Origin: Sandaracinobacteroides sp031425455
GTDB taxonomy: Bacteria; Pseudomonadota; Alphaproteobacteria; Sphingomonadales; Sphingomonadaceae
Assembly: GCA_031425455.1 (NCBI GenBank)
Contig: JANPJJ010000090.1
Location: 1-64,000 of the forward strand
DNA length: 64,000 bases
Direction of reading: 5' to 3'
Position 1 is the stretch's first letter, and each line of letters starts with the position of its first letter. Position numbers and translations under genes: made by a program. This document shows positions 44,701 through 52,089 of the stretch, one piece after another. The notes under the pieces were generated by a model, which was given only the letters and a program-made list of their open reading frames with translations, had not been told where the DNA came from and searched no databases.

Positions 44701-45006
44701 ATCGGCTCGGCGACCTGGACCTTCAAGGATGCCTTCTCGCTCAACTACCGCCTGCAGTATATCGGGCCCCAGGGCGCGGCGAGCGCGGTTCAGATCGAGA
44801 CCGTCGACACCTTCTTCGGCCCGGCCGGGATCGCCGACGCCAAATGGGTGCACGACCTCAGCTTCGATTTCGACATCGACGATCGCTTCGGCTTTTACGG
44901 CGGGGTCAACAACCTGACCAACACCCGGCCCTATCCGTCGAGTGTCGGCTATCCGGTGAGCGGGGTCGGGCGGTTCTACTTTGTCGGGGCGCGGGCCAAG
45001 TTCTGA
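41743..45006 (+). CDS. Large TonB-dependent outer-membrane receptor
   Basis: The 1087-aa protein has a signal peptide (1-24, AFAQQ), a plug from IVVVGSRIARDPNAISPLPV to about 180 (LVLVDGRRHVSG, VEVLTGGASAIYGADAVTG) and a long barrel ending in aromatic F (VGARAKF). This size and the GSRI-type TonB box are typical of sphingomonad receptors for complex organic nutrients rather than siderophores. No substrate genes lie next to it. AAAGGGG precedes the ATG. The substrate is unknown. Confidence 0.88.
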   Translation: MPVRSSAALFGVSLLALAAPAFAQQAGAEAATAAAAEDETIVVVGSRIARDPNAISPLPVSTLSATDLRAAGNSDATATLRQIPALLSSTSIADSLLRGEGTTENSIGLATLDLRQLGAERTLVLVDGRRHVSGVAGAQTVDVSTIPPALIERVEVLTGGASAIYGADAVTGVVNYVLKRDFEGVELDAQSGISSEGDGHSFRISGTVGKNFAEGRGNVTISAGYTRDAEILQGDRRFTANNGRFNNSTTYGNPDLRFQKGDINPATMPNFAAFYTLANGQYPFGFRIPTGTEVGDLFPGGITAAERALVDRATNAPLFKLAADPRFAISSGEGLLWRGDFGFFNADINGNGTADCDESFIGSYAFGFGGACYVTTPGGGVKIFNDGIIATDSNQFGGDGAVERTNATSLTPESERYYVTLKGQFEFSPAFELFWDAKYARSKTVSRSNYNTFYDSLLIFPDNPWIPAVLQADADEGGGLRVSRDFLDLGPGITSSDRDTYRIVAGLRGAVGPNLRYDLAFNYGRTDATSTFSNSVQYDRLFAATDAVRAPDGRIVCRSSIDPTALHPGSEFFPVIAPGYFTFRAGDGQCRPANILGGSNSISQEAVDFITTPTTDRYRLEQTVVTLAFTGDSGKYFQLPGGPVRFAAGGEFRREKSRSTFDPLTRGILPDGTFIGDISDNQSLVFDAQTRIFNAEGRFDVWEVFGEINIPLLADRPFFQELSLNAAGRFADYSTIGGAFTWNVSGIWAPVEDIKFRAGYSRAIRAPNIAELFEPQQGTTFRPNDPCNQSTLDALTADGVATAANRVANCRADGIPVGYEDPLSARFSGTSGGNPDLQEERARTWNVGVVLQPRFAPGLTFSADWYNIEIRDAIEAVSSQNIVDTCYDLATFPNQYCELFSRNRAPGSPTFLGFNFLRQTQINFGRLETAGLDMTLAYRFGLGADHDFGVRVTANYVNKLNRFFDPVDTDLANPGLKELGAPQWAGIGSATWTFKDAFSLNYRLQYIGPQGAASAVQIETVDTFFGPAGIADAKWVHDLSFDFDIDDRFGFYGGVNNLTNTRPYPSSVGYPVSGVGRFYFVGARAKF

Positions 45007-45062
45007 CCTCGAAGGTGCGGCGCTTGGCGCCTTATACGGCTCGGCTCCAGCTCAATCATGAC

Positions 45063-45090
45063 TGTCATGCCAGCCTTCGCTGGCATGACA
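45063..45090. repeat. Palindrome TGTCATGCCAGC-cttc-GCTGGCATGACA (possible terminator)
   Basis: A perfect 12-bp stem with a four-base loop lies between the convergent receptor and acyl-CoA dehydrogenase genes. It has no T tract, so it is a weak intrinsic terminator at best. Its core CAGCGAAGGCTG (other strand) is also at 17051-17061, which suggests a recurring extragenic element. Confidence 0.7.
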
Positions 45091-45121
45091 AATCATTTGG
45101 GATTAAAGCTCACCACTACCG

Positions 45122-46270
45122 TCAGTTGGCGGCGCGCAACAGCTCCCGCGCGGTAATCACCCGCATGATCTCGTTGGTGCCTTCCAGAATGCGGTGCACC
45201 CTGAGGTCCCGCCACAGCCGCTCGATCGGATAGTCTGCAAGATAGCCATAGCCGCCATGCAGTTGCAGCGCACGATCGACGACGGCGCTACCGGTGTCGG
45301 TCGCCAGCCGCTTTGCCATGGCCGCGAATTTGGTCTTGTCGGGCGCCCCCGCCGTTACCTTGGCCGCCGCCAGATAGAGCAGCGCGCGCGCTGCTTGAAG
45401 CTCGGTCTCCATGTCGGCCAATGTGAACTGGGTCGCCTGGAAGTCGACGATGGACTTGCCGAACTGGCGCCGCTCACGGGTATAGCCGATGCTCTCGTCC
45501 AGCGCGCGCTGCGCACCTCCCAGCGAGCAGGCGCCGATGTTGAGCCGGCCGCCATCCAGCCCGGCCATTGCGATCTTGAACCCCTCGCCCTCCTCGCCGA
45601 CCCGGTTCTCGACCGGCACGCGCACCCCATCGAAATGGACCTGCGCGGTCGGCTGCGAGCGCCAGCCGAGCTTGCGCTCGTTGGCTCCGAACGACACGCC
45701 GGGCATGTCCTTCTCGATCACCAGGCAGGAAACCCCGCCTGCGCCTTCGCCCCCGGTGCGCACCATCGTCACGTACAGCTCGTTGGCCCCGGCGCCCGAT
45801 ATGAACGCCTTGGACCCGGTGACGACATAATGGTCACCCTCCCTGACCGCCGATGTCTTCATTGCCGCCGCGTCCGAGCCCGAGCCCGGCTCGGTGAGGC
45901 AGTAGCTCGAAATGATGTCCATCAAGATCAGCCCGGGCAGATATTTCGCTCTCACCCGCTCGCTGCCGAAGCTGTCGATCATCCAGCTTGCCATGTTGTG
46001 GATTGAAATGAACGCCGAGGTCGAGGGGCAGCCATAGGCCATCGCCTCCATGATAAGCGCCGCCTCGAGCCGGCCCAGCCCGATCCCGCCAGATGCTTCC
46101 GACACATAAATGGCCCCGAATCCCAGCTCGGCCGCCTTGCGGATGGTGTCGCGCGGGAAAATGTGATGCTCGTCCCATCCGGCGGCGTGCGGGGTGATTT
46201 CGCTGGCGGTGAAGCGCTCGGCGGTTTCGCGGATCGCAATCTGGTCGTCGGTGAGCTCGAACTGGGTCAT
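45122..46270 (-). CDS. Acyl-CoA dehydrogenase, isobutyryl-CoA dehydrogenase-like
   Basis: The 382-aa flavoenzyme oxidises a short or branched acyl-CoA to the enoyl-CoA and passes electrons to ETF. The blocks CLTEPGSGSDAAAMKT, FISGAGANELYV, FDGVRVPVENRVG, QLHGGYGYLADYPIERLWRD and the Glu in ILEGTNEIMRV are complete. LIMEAMAYGCPSTSAFISIHN resembles the isobutyryl-CoA dehydrogenase group of valine breakdown. An ATG at 46282 adds four residues and cannot be excluded. It faces away from rpmH. ETF subunits are at 51-53 kb. Confidence 0.88.
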   Translation of the reverse strand: MTQFELTDDQIAIRETAERFTASEITPHAAGWDEHHIFPRDTIRKAAELGFGAIYVSEASGGIGLGRLEAALIMEAMAYGCPSTSAFISIHNMASWMIDSFGSERVRAKYLPGLILMDIISSYCLTEPGSGSDAAAMKTSAVREGDHYVVTGSKAFISGAGANELYVTMVRTGGEGAGGVSCLVIEKDMPGVSFGANERKLGWRSQPTAQVHFDGVRVPVENRVGEEGEGFKIAMAGLDGGRLNIGACSLGGAQRALDESIGYTRERRQFGKSIVDFQATQFTLADMETELQAARALLYLAAAKVTAGAPDKTKFAAMAKRLATDTGSAVVDRALQLHGGYGYLADYPIERLWRDLRVHRILEGTNEIMRVITARELLRAAN

Positions 46271-46333
46271 GGTGGCTGCCATAGCAAGGGTCTGGCGCGT
46301 CGGCGAGGGGGGCGGCAGCGTGTCCGCGCTTTC

Positions 46334-46362
46334 TTGACCGCGCGGCGATTGCCCGCTATGTG
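46334..46362 (+). promoter_or_regulatory. Probable sigma-70 promoter of rpmH
   Basis: TTGACC (46334-46339) and TATGTG (46357-46362) are separated by exactly 17 bases and lie about 60 bases before the rpmH ATG. The pair is close to consensus and is the only good match in the divergent region. Confidence 0.55.
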
Positions 46363-46423
46363 CCGCGCTCGATTTTCCCGAACACGCCCGGCAATACACG
46401 ACCGGATCCTGAAGGCACTCACG

Positions 46424-46558
46424 ATGAAGCGCACCTATCAACCCTCGAAGCTCGTCCGCGCCCGTCGGCACGGCTTTCGCAGCCGGATGGCAACGCCCGG
46501 CGGCCGCAAGGTGCTGTCTCGTCGCCGCGCCCGCGGCCGCAAGGTTCTGTCGGCCTGA
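46424..46558 (+). CDS. rpmH: 50S ribosomal protein L34
   Basis: The 44-aa protein MKRTYQPSKLVRARRHGFRS followed by RMATPGGRKVLSRRRARGRK is the textbook bL34. It heads the conserved rpmH-rnpA-yidD-yidC run. The ATG at 46424 is unambiguous. Confidence 0.98.
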   Translation: MKRTYQPSKLVRARRHGFRSRMATPGGRKVLSRRRARGRKVLSA

Positions 46559-46562
46559 GGCC

Positions 46563-46970
46563 ATGACTTCGGGCCACCCGCCGCGACCGGCGGACGGGGT
46601 GTCGCCTCCCATCAGTCAGAAGGATGCCGCGCCTTCACGTGGGATCGAGCGGGTGAAGAAGCGCCGCGATTTCCTGGCTGCGAACGCCGGCTTTCGGGCG
46701 CCCTCGGCCGCTTTCGTCCTGCTGGTGAAGCCAACCGAGCGGGGCGAAGCCCGGGCGGGCTTCACCGTTACGAAGAAGATCGGCAACGCGGTGGCGCGGA
46801 ACCGGGCGCGGCGCCGCCTGAAGGAAGCCGCGCGCCAGGTGCTGCCGCAGAACGGCCTGCCGTCGGCTGACCATATCTTCATCGCACGCAAGCTGGACGC
46901 CGAGCGCCCGTTCGATGCGCTGGTCGCTGATGTGCGTGCGGCATTGGCCAAGGCGGCACGCAAGCTGTGA
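46563..46970 (+). CDS. rnpA: Ribonuclease P protein component
   Basis: The 135-aa protein binds the RNase P RNA and helps tRNA 5' maturation. It holds the RNR signature NAVARNRARRRLKEAAR and the start block RVKKRRDFLAA. A 28-residue Pro/Ser extension precedes the conserved start, so initiation further downstream is possible. Its stop overlaps the yidD GTG (GTGA). Confidence 0.95.
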   Translation: MTSGHPPRPADGVSPPISQKDAAPSRGIERVKKRRDFLAANAGFRAPSAAFVLLVKPTERGEARAGFTVTKKIGNAVARNRARRRLKEAARQVLPQNGLPSADHIFIARKLDAERPFDALVADVRAALAKAARKL

Positions 46971-47248
46971 CGAACGAACGACTGCCGGTCCGGCTAGCGA
47001 CCGGGATGATCCGGCTGTGGCAGCTGACCTTCTCGGTCATACTGCCGCCGTCGTGCCGCTTCCAACCTAGCTGTTCCCACTATGGTCTGGAGGCGCTAAG
47101 GCGGCACGGACTCTTCGCCGGCCTGTGGCTGACGGCGGCCCGCATCGGCCGCTGCCAGCCCTGGGGCAGCCAGGGCCATGACCCCGTACCCGACCAGTTT
47201 ACGCTTCTCGCCAGATGGCGGCCCCAGACTCCGCAGGATCATACGTGA
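46967..47248 (+). CDS. yidD: Membrane protein insertion efficiency factor YidD
   Basis: The 93-aa protein has the YidD core LPPSCRFQPSCSHYGLEALR with its three Cys and HGDPVP-like GQGHDPVP (SQGHDPVPDQF). It aids membrane insertion by YidC. The N-terminal amphipathic helix (LATGMIRLWQLTFSVIL) would bind the membrane. GTG start overlapping rnpA; its stop overlaps the yidC GTG. Confidence 0.95.
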   Translation: MTNERLPVRLATGMIRLWQLTFSVILPPSCRFQPSCSHYGLEALRRHGLFAGLWLTAARIGRCQPWGSQGHDPVPDQFTLLARWRPQTPQDHT

Positions 47249-48984
47249 CGCCAGAAAACCGCAATCTCGTGCTCGCCGTGCTGCTGTCGGCGCTGGTGCT
47301 GTTCGGCTGGACCTTCGTGTCGGAACGGTTTTTTCCGACGGCTGCGACGCCCGCCGCCCAGGTTGCGCCCGCACAGACGACAGCCGCTCAACCCAGCGGC
47401 CCGGTGGCGCCCGTGGGAACTTCGGGCGCGGCCGTGCCGGTCGGCGCGGCGTCGGCGCTTCGCCCGCTCCCTGCTGTGATCGCAGCTTCGCCGCGCGTGG
47501 CGATCGAAACCCCGCGACTGAAGGGGTCGATCAATCTGGTCGGTGCCCGCTTCGACGATCTGGTGCTGCTGGATCACAAGGTCTCGATCGCTCGCGACGC
47601 CGCCCCGGTGCGGCTGTTTGCGCCATCGGGTTCGAAGGGCGCCTATTTCGCCGGCTTCGGCTGGACCGGTGCCGGGGCCCCGCCGGCCGACGCCCGCTGG
47701 ACGGCTTCCGCCCCGACATTGTCGCCGGGCAAGCCGGTGACGCTGCGCTGGGCAGGCCCGAGCCGGCTGATCTTCGAACAGGTGATCGCGGTCGACGAGA
47801 ACTTCGTTTTCACCGTTACCGAGCGCGTGCTCAACAGCAGCGGCGCGCCGGTTTCATTGCAGAGCTTCGGCTATGTGAACCGCACCGGGCGCGGGCCCGA
47901 CACCAGCAGCTTCAACCATCATGTCGGCCCCATCGGCGTGCTTGGCGGCACGTTGAAGGAGATCGGCTTCGACGATCTGCGCGACACCGGGCAGGAGAAG
48001 TTTCCCTCCACCGGCGGCTGGCTCGGCATCACTGATTATCACTGGCTCGCGGCCATCATCCCCGACCAGAAGGCGAATGTCGAAGCCCGGTTCGTGGCTG
48101 CCGACGCCGATCGCTATCAGGCGGACTGGGTGAAGCCGCCGGTAGTGCTGGCTGCCGGGCAGTCGGCCGAGACCCGTTCGCTGCTGTTTGCAGGTGCCAA
48201 GGAAGTTGGCGTGGTGAACGCCGTGCGCGACGATCTGGGCGTCGACAAGTTCGACCTGTCGATCAGCTGGGGCTGGTTCGGCTTTATCGCCAAGCCCATC
48301 GCGGGGCTGCTGCACTGGCTCTACGGCTTCTTCGGCAATTATGCGCTGGCGATCGTGGGGCTCACTCTCATCGTGCGCGCGGTGCTGTTCCCGATTGCGA
48401 ACCGGCAATATGCCAGCATGGCCAAGATGCGGATTTTCGCCCCGAAGATGAAAGAGATCCAGGAGAAGTACAAGGACGACAAGCCCAAGCAGCAGATAGC
48501 GATCATGGAGCTCTACAAAAAGGAGAAGATCAACCCGCTGGCCGGCTGCCTGCCGATCCTGTTGCAGATTCCAATCTTTTACGCGCTCTACAAGACGCTC
48601 CTTATATCCACCGAGATCCGCCACCAGCCGGGCTTTCTGTGGATCAAGGATTTGAGCGCGCCCGATCCGCTCACTCCGCTAAATCTGTTCGGTCTGATCC
48701 CGTGGGACCCGCCTGCGATCATCGCGCTTGGCATCCTGCCGATCATCCTGGGCGTGACCATGTATGTGCAGTTCAAGTTGAACCCGCAGCCGATGGACGA
48801 GATCCAGCAACGCGTGTTTGCCTGGATGCCGTGGTTGTTCATGTTCATGATGGCCCCGTTCGCGGCCGGTTTGCAGATCTACTGGATCGTCAACAATCTG
48901 GTCTCGATCCTGCAGCAATGGATATTGATCAAGCGTCATCCCGCCCCGGCCCCGGCACCGGCCGTCGCTTCGGGCACGAAGTGA
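47245..48984 (+). CDS. yidC: Membrane protein insertase YidC
   Basis: The 579-aa insertase has an N-terminal helix (LVLAVLLSALVLFGWTFV), a large periplasmic beta domain (about 80-350) and five C-terminal helices with NYALAIVGLTLIVRAVLFPI, the cytoplasmic loop KMKEIQEKYKDDKPK and PLAGCLPILLQIPIFYALYK. The GTG at 47245 overlaps the yidD stop (GTGA) and gives the usual MTPENRN start; an upstream in-frame ATG at 47215 would overlap yidD by more. Confidence 0.95.
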   Translation: MTPENRNLVLAVLLSALVLFGWTFVSERFFPTAATPAAQVAPAQTTAAQPSGPVAPVGTSGAAVPVGAASALRPLPAVIAASPRVAIETPRLKGSINLVGARFDDLVLLDHKVSIARDAAPVRLFAPSGSKGAYFAGFGWTGAGAPPADARWTASAPTLSPGKPVTLRWAGPSRLIFEQVIAVDENFVFTVTERVLNSSGAPVSLQSFGYVNRTGRGPDTSSFNHHVGPIGVLGGTLKEIGFDDLRDTGQEKFPSTGGWLGITDYHWLAAIIPDQKANVEARFVAADADRYQADWVKPPVVLAAGQSAETRSLLFAGAKEVGVVNAVRDDLGVDKFDLSISWGWFGFIAKPIAGLLHWLYGFFGNYALAIVGLTLIVRAVLFPIANRQYASMAKMRIFAPKMKEIQEKYKDDKPKQQIAIMELYKKEKINPLAGCLPILLQIPIFYALYKTLLISTEIRHQPGFLWIKDLSAPDPLTPLNLFGLIPWDPPAIIALGILPIILGVTMYVQFKLNPQPMDEIQQRVFAWMPWLFMFMMAPFAAGLQIYWIVNNLVSILQQWILIKRHPAPAPAPAVASGTK

Positions 48985-48994
48985 TCGGCCGGTC

Positions 48995-49651
48995 ATGACA
49001 GTTCGGCAGCATGCGCCTTCGCCCGAAGATCTGATCGAGGATGCCCGGCGGTTGTTTGCCGGCAAGATCGAGTTCCAGCTCTCGGCCCCAAAGCTCGAGT
49101 TCCTGCCGCCGGCGACCTTGCCGGAAGTCGCGTTCGCGGGCCGCTCCAATGTGGGCAAATCGTCGCTGCTGAATGCCCTCACGGGGCGGCAGGGGCTGGC
49201 GCGCACGTCCAACACGCCGGGCCGCACGCAGGAGCTGAACCTGTTCCTGGTCGGCGAACCCCCGGTGCTGCGCCTGGTCGACATGCCCGGCTATGGCTAT
49301 GCCGAAGCGCCAAAGGATATCGTGCGGCAATGGGCGCTCCTCATCGGCGACTATCTGCGGGGGCGAGCGACCCTGAAGCGGGTTCTCGTGCTGATCGACA
49401 GCCGGCACGGGCTGAAGCCGGTCGACCGCGAAATCATGGACCTGATGGACAAGTCCGCCGTAAGCTACCAGTTGGTGCTGACGAAAGCCGACAAGGTGAA
49501 GCCCACCGCGCTTGCGGCGATACTGGCCTTGGTGGCCGAGGAAGCGCGCAAGCATCCTGCAGCGCATCCGGCATTGGTAGCGACCAGCGCCGAGACGAAA
49601 GAAGGCATTGCGGACCTTCGCGCTGCCGTTGCGGCCGCCGCCTTCGCCTGA
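48995..49651 (+). CDS. engB: Ribosome biogenesis GTPase EngB (YsxC/YihA)
   Basis: The 218-aa GTPase is needed for 50S assembly. G1 is GRSNVGKSSLL, G3 DMPGYGYA, G4 TKADK and G5 TSAETKEG. It starts ten bases after yidC, in line with the usual alphaproteobacterial order. Confidence 0.95.
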   Translation: MTVRQHAPSPEDLIEDARRLFAGKIEFQLSAPKLEFLPPATLPEVAFAGRSNVGKSSLLNALTGRQGLARTSNTPGRTQELNLFLVGEPPVLRLVDMPGYGYAEAPKDIVRQWALLIGDYLRGRATLKRVLVLIDSRHGLKPVDREIMDLMDKSAVSYQLVLTKADKVKPTALAAILALVAEEARKHPAAHPALVATSAETKEGIADLRAAVAAAAFA

Positions 49652-49734
49652 GGCCCTTTGCCCGGTCTTCGCCGGGGACTTGGCAAGCGGGTTGCAATAT
49701 GGTGCAGCAATATCGGGCCAGCCTGGTTTAGGAT

Positions 49735-51171
49735 GTGGCCTCTCGGGAGACGATCTTGAAAGCGCTGAGTGCATTGACGATCGGAGGTCGTACCTTCCTG
49801 CCGCTGGTGGAGGGCGGCAAGGGCGTGTCGGCGACCAACCATGCTTCCGCCGGCGCCTGGGCCCGGGCGGGCGGCATCGGCACGGTGTCCGCGGTGAATG
49901 CAGACAGCTATGACGAGGACGGCAACGTCATCCCGCAGGTCTATCGCAGCACCACCCGCACCGGCCGCCACGAGGAGCTGGTTCGCTATGCGATCGACGG
50001 CGCGGTTCAGCAGGTGCGGCGTGCCTACGACATCGCGTCGGACGAGCTGAGGGCCGGGCGCGGCGCACTCAACATCAACGTGCTGTGGGAAATGGGCGGC
50101 GCGCAGCGCGTGCTGGAAGGTGTGCTGACGGAAACCAAGGGCCTGCTCCACGGCGTGACCTGCGGCGCCGGCATGCCTTACAAGCTGTCCGAAATCGCGG
50201 CGCGACACGGGGTCTATTACTATCCGATCATTTCGTCGGGCCGGGCATTCCGGGCACTCTGGAAGCGCGCCTATTCCAAGGCGGCCGAATGGCTGGGCGC
50301 GGTCGTCTATGAAGACCCATGGCTCGCCGGCGGGCACAACGGCCTGTCGAACGCCGAAGATCCGAGGCAGCCGCAGGACCCCTACCCGCGCGTGAAGGAG
50401 CTGCGCGAGGTGATGCGCGAGGGCGGCCTTGCCGACAGCGTTCCGATCGTGATGGCGGGCGGGGTCTGGTATCTGCGCGACTGGGCGCACTGGATCGACA
50501 ATCCCGAGCTGGGCGCGATCCTGTTCCAGTTCGGCACGAGGCCACTGCTGACGCAGGAAAGCCCGATCCCCGAAGGCTGGAAGGCGCGGCTGCCGACGCT
50601 GGACGAGGGCGATATCCTGCTGCACAAATTCTCGCCCACAGGCTTTTATTCCAGCGCGGTCCGAAACGCGTTCCTGCGCAATCTGGAGGCGCGCTCGGAA
50701 CGGCAGATCGCGTTCAGCACCGAGGCTGCGGGCGACCACCAGTATACGCTGGACGTCGGGGTGGGCCGCAAGACCTATTATGTGACCCGCGATGACCTGA
50801 ACCGGGCGCGGGAATGGCATGGCGCCGGCTATGACACCGCGCTCAAGACTCCCGACAACACGCTGGTGTTCGTGGGCAGCGCCGAGGCGAAGCTGATCCG
50901 CAAGGACCAGGCCGACTGCATGGGCTGCCTGTCTCACTGTGCGTTCAGCGCCTGGAAGGACCATGGCGACAACACGACCGGCTATCTGGTCGATCCGCGC
51001 AGCTTCTGCATTCAGAAGACCCTGCAGGACATCGCGCATGGGGCGGACCCCGAGCACGAGCTGATGTTCGCCGGGCACTCCGCCTTCAATTTCAAGACCG
51101 ACCCCTTCTATTCGAACGGCTTCGTGCCGACGGTGAAGCAGCTGGTGGATCGGTTGCAGACGGGGGATTGA
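49735..51171 (+). CDS. FMN-dependent nitronate monooxygenase-like oxidoreductase
   Basis: The 478-aa protein has the TIM-barrel elements of 2-nitropropane dioxygenase-like flavoproteins (GVSATNHASAGAWARAGGIG, GVTCGAGMP, PIVMAGGVW and FGTRPLLT), with a C-terminal Cys cluster (ADCMGCLSHC, FCIQ) that is unusual and might bind a metal. The length exceeds the normal 320-380 aa. The start is not certain: GTG 49735, or TTG 49756 with GGGAG seven bases upstream. It could oxidise nitronates or act as an NADH:quinone or enoyl reductase. Confidence 0.75.
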   Translation: MASRETILKALSALTIGGRTFLPLVEGGKGVSATNHASAGAWARAGGIGTVSAVNADSYDEDGNVIPQVYRSTTRTGRHEELVRYAIDGAVQQVRRAYDIASDELRAGRGALNINVLWEMGGAQRVLEGVLTETKGLLHGVTCGAGMPYKLSEIAARHGVYYYPIISSGRAFRALWKRAYSKAAEWLGAVVYEDPWLAGGHNGLSNAEDPRQPQDPYPRVKELREVMREGGLADSVPIVMAGGVWYLRDWAHWIDNPELGAILFQFGTRPLLTQESPIPEGWKARLPTLDEGDILLHKFSPTGFYSSAVRNAFLRNLEARSERQIAFSTEAAGDHQYTLDVGVGRKTYYVTRDDLNRAREWHGAGYDTALKTPDNTLVFVGSAEAKLIRKDQADCMGCLSHCAFSAWKDHGDNTTGYLVDPRSFCIQKTLQDIAHGADPEHELMFAGHSAFNFKTDPFYSNGFVPTVKQLVDRLQTGD

Positions 51172-51298
51172 GTCTGCATTGAGCCCTCTTCCTGGAGGAC
51201 TTTGCGCGCCTGCGGCAAGTTCGATTCGTTGACACGCCGCCTGGGCTTGCGCATTGGAGCGCTCGCAGAAGCGCGATGAGCTGGGGAGCGACAAGCCC

Positions 51299-52048
51299 AT
51301 GAAAATTCTCGTGCCCGTGAAGCGGGTGGTCGACTATAATGTGAAGGTGCGGGTGAAGCCCGACCAGTCCGGTGTCGAGCTTGCCAACGTCAAGATGAGC
51401 ATGAATCCGTTCGACGAGATCGCTGTCGAGGAAGCCGTGCGGCTGAAGGAGAAGGGCGTCGCGACCGAGATTGTGGCTGTTTCGGTCGGGCCGCAGCAGG
51501 CGCAGGAAACCATCCGCACCGCGCTCGCGATGGGGGCCGACCGCGGCATCCTGGTCACGGTCGACGGCCCGACCGAGAGCCTGGGCGTGGCCAAGCTGCT
51601 GGCCAAGATCGCAGCCGAGGAGGCCCCCGGCCTTATCATCCTGGGCAAGCAGGCGATCGACGACGATGCCAACCAGACCGGGCAGATGCTGGCGGCCCTG
51701 CTGGGCTGGGCGCAGGGGACGTTCGCGTCGAAAGTGGAACCCGCCGGCGAGACGGTGGCGGTCACTCGCGAAGTCGATGGCGGCCTCGAGACGGTGGAGC
51801 TGAAGCTGCCCGCGATCGTGACCACCGATCTTCGCCTCAACGAGCCGCGCTACGCCAGCCTGCCCAACATCATGAAGGCGAAATCGAAGCCGATCGCGAT
51901 GAAGACGCCGGCCGACTACGGTGTCGACGTGACGCCCCGGCTCAGCGTCACCAAAGTAACCGAGCCGCCCAAGCGCAGCGCCGGGATCAAAGTGAAGACC
52001 GTCGACGAGCTGATCGAGAATTTGAAGACTGCCGGAGCGATTGCGTGA
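51299..52048 (+). CDS. etfB: Electron transfer flavoprotein beta subunit
   Basis: The 249-aa subunit starts MKILVPVKRVVDYNVKVRVK and has the AMP-binding region and the adenine-loop signature VTREVDGGLETVELKLPA. With EtfA it carries electrons from acyl-CoA dehydrogenases to ETF-ubiquinone oxidoreductase. GGGGAG lies upstream. Its stop overlaps a GTG that opens a 13-codon ORF leading to etfA. Confidence 0.96.
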   Translation: MKILVPVKRVVDYNVKVRVKPDQSGVELANVKMSMNPFDEIAVEEAVRLKEKGVATEIVAVSVGPQQAQETIRTALAMGADRGILVTVDGPTESLGVAKLLAKIAAEEAPGLIILGKQAIDDDANQTGQMLAALLGWAQGTFASKVEPAGETVAVTREVDGGLETVELKLPAIVTTDLRLNEPRYASLPNIMKAKSKPIAMKTPADYGVDVTPRLSVTKVTEPPKRSAGIKVKTVDELIENLKTAGAIA

Positions 52049-52089
52049 GCAACTCGACCCACTCTGGAAATGGAGCGATTGCATGAGCA
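52034..52089 (+). repeat. 38-bp duplication of the etfB/etfA junction
   Basis: GGAGCGATTGC(G/A)TGAGCA occurs at 52034-52051 and 52072-52089. The first copy has GTGA at the etfB stop; the second has ATGA at the etfA start. From GTG 52045 a 13-codon ORF (MSNSTHSGNGAIA) runs to TGA 52084-52086, overlapping the etfA ATG at 52083. Confidence 0.9.

Noticed and set aside
51229..51257. TTGACA before etfB as a promoter
   Set aside because: The -35 is perfect but no acceptable -10 is at 16-18 bases (CATTGG at 17), so it was not listed.
52041..52082. TTG at 52041 as the etfA start
   Set aside because: It would add 14 residues not usual for EtfA, and the ATG at 52083 has a GGAGCG site.
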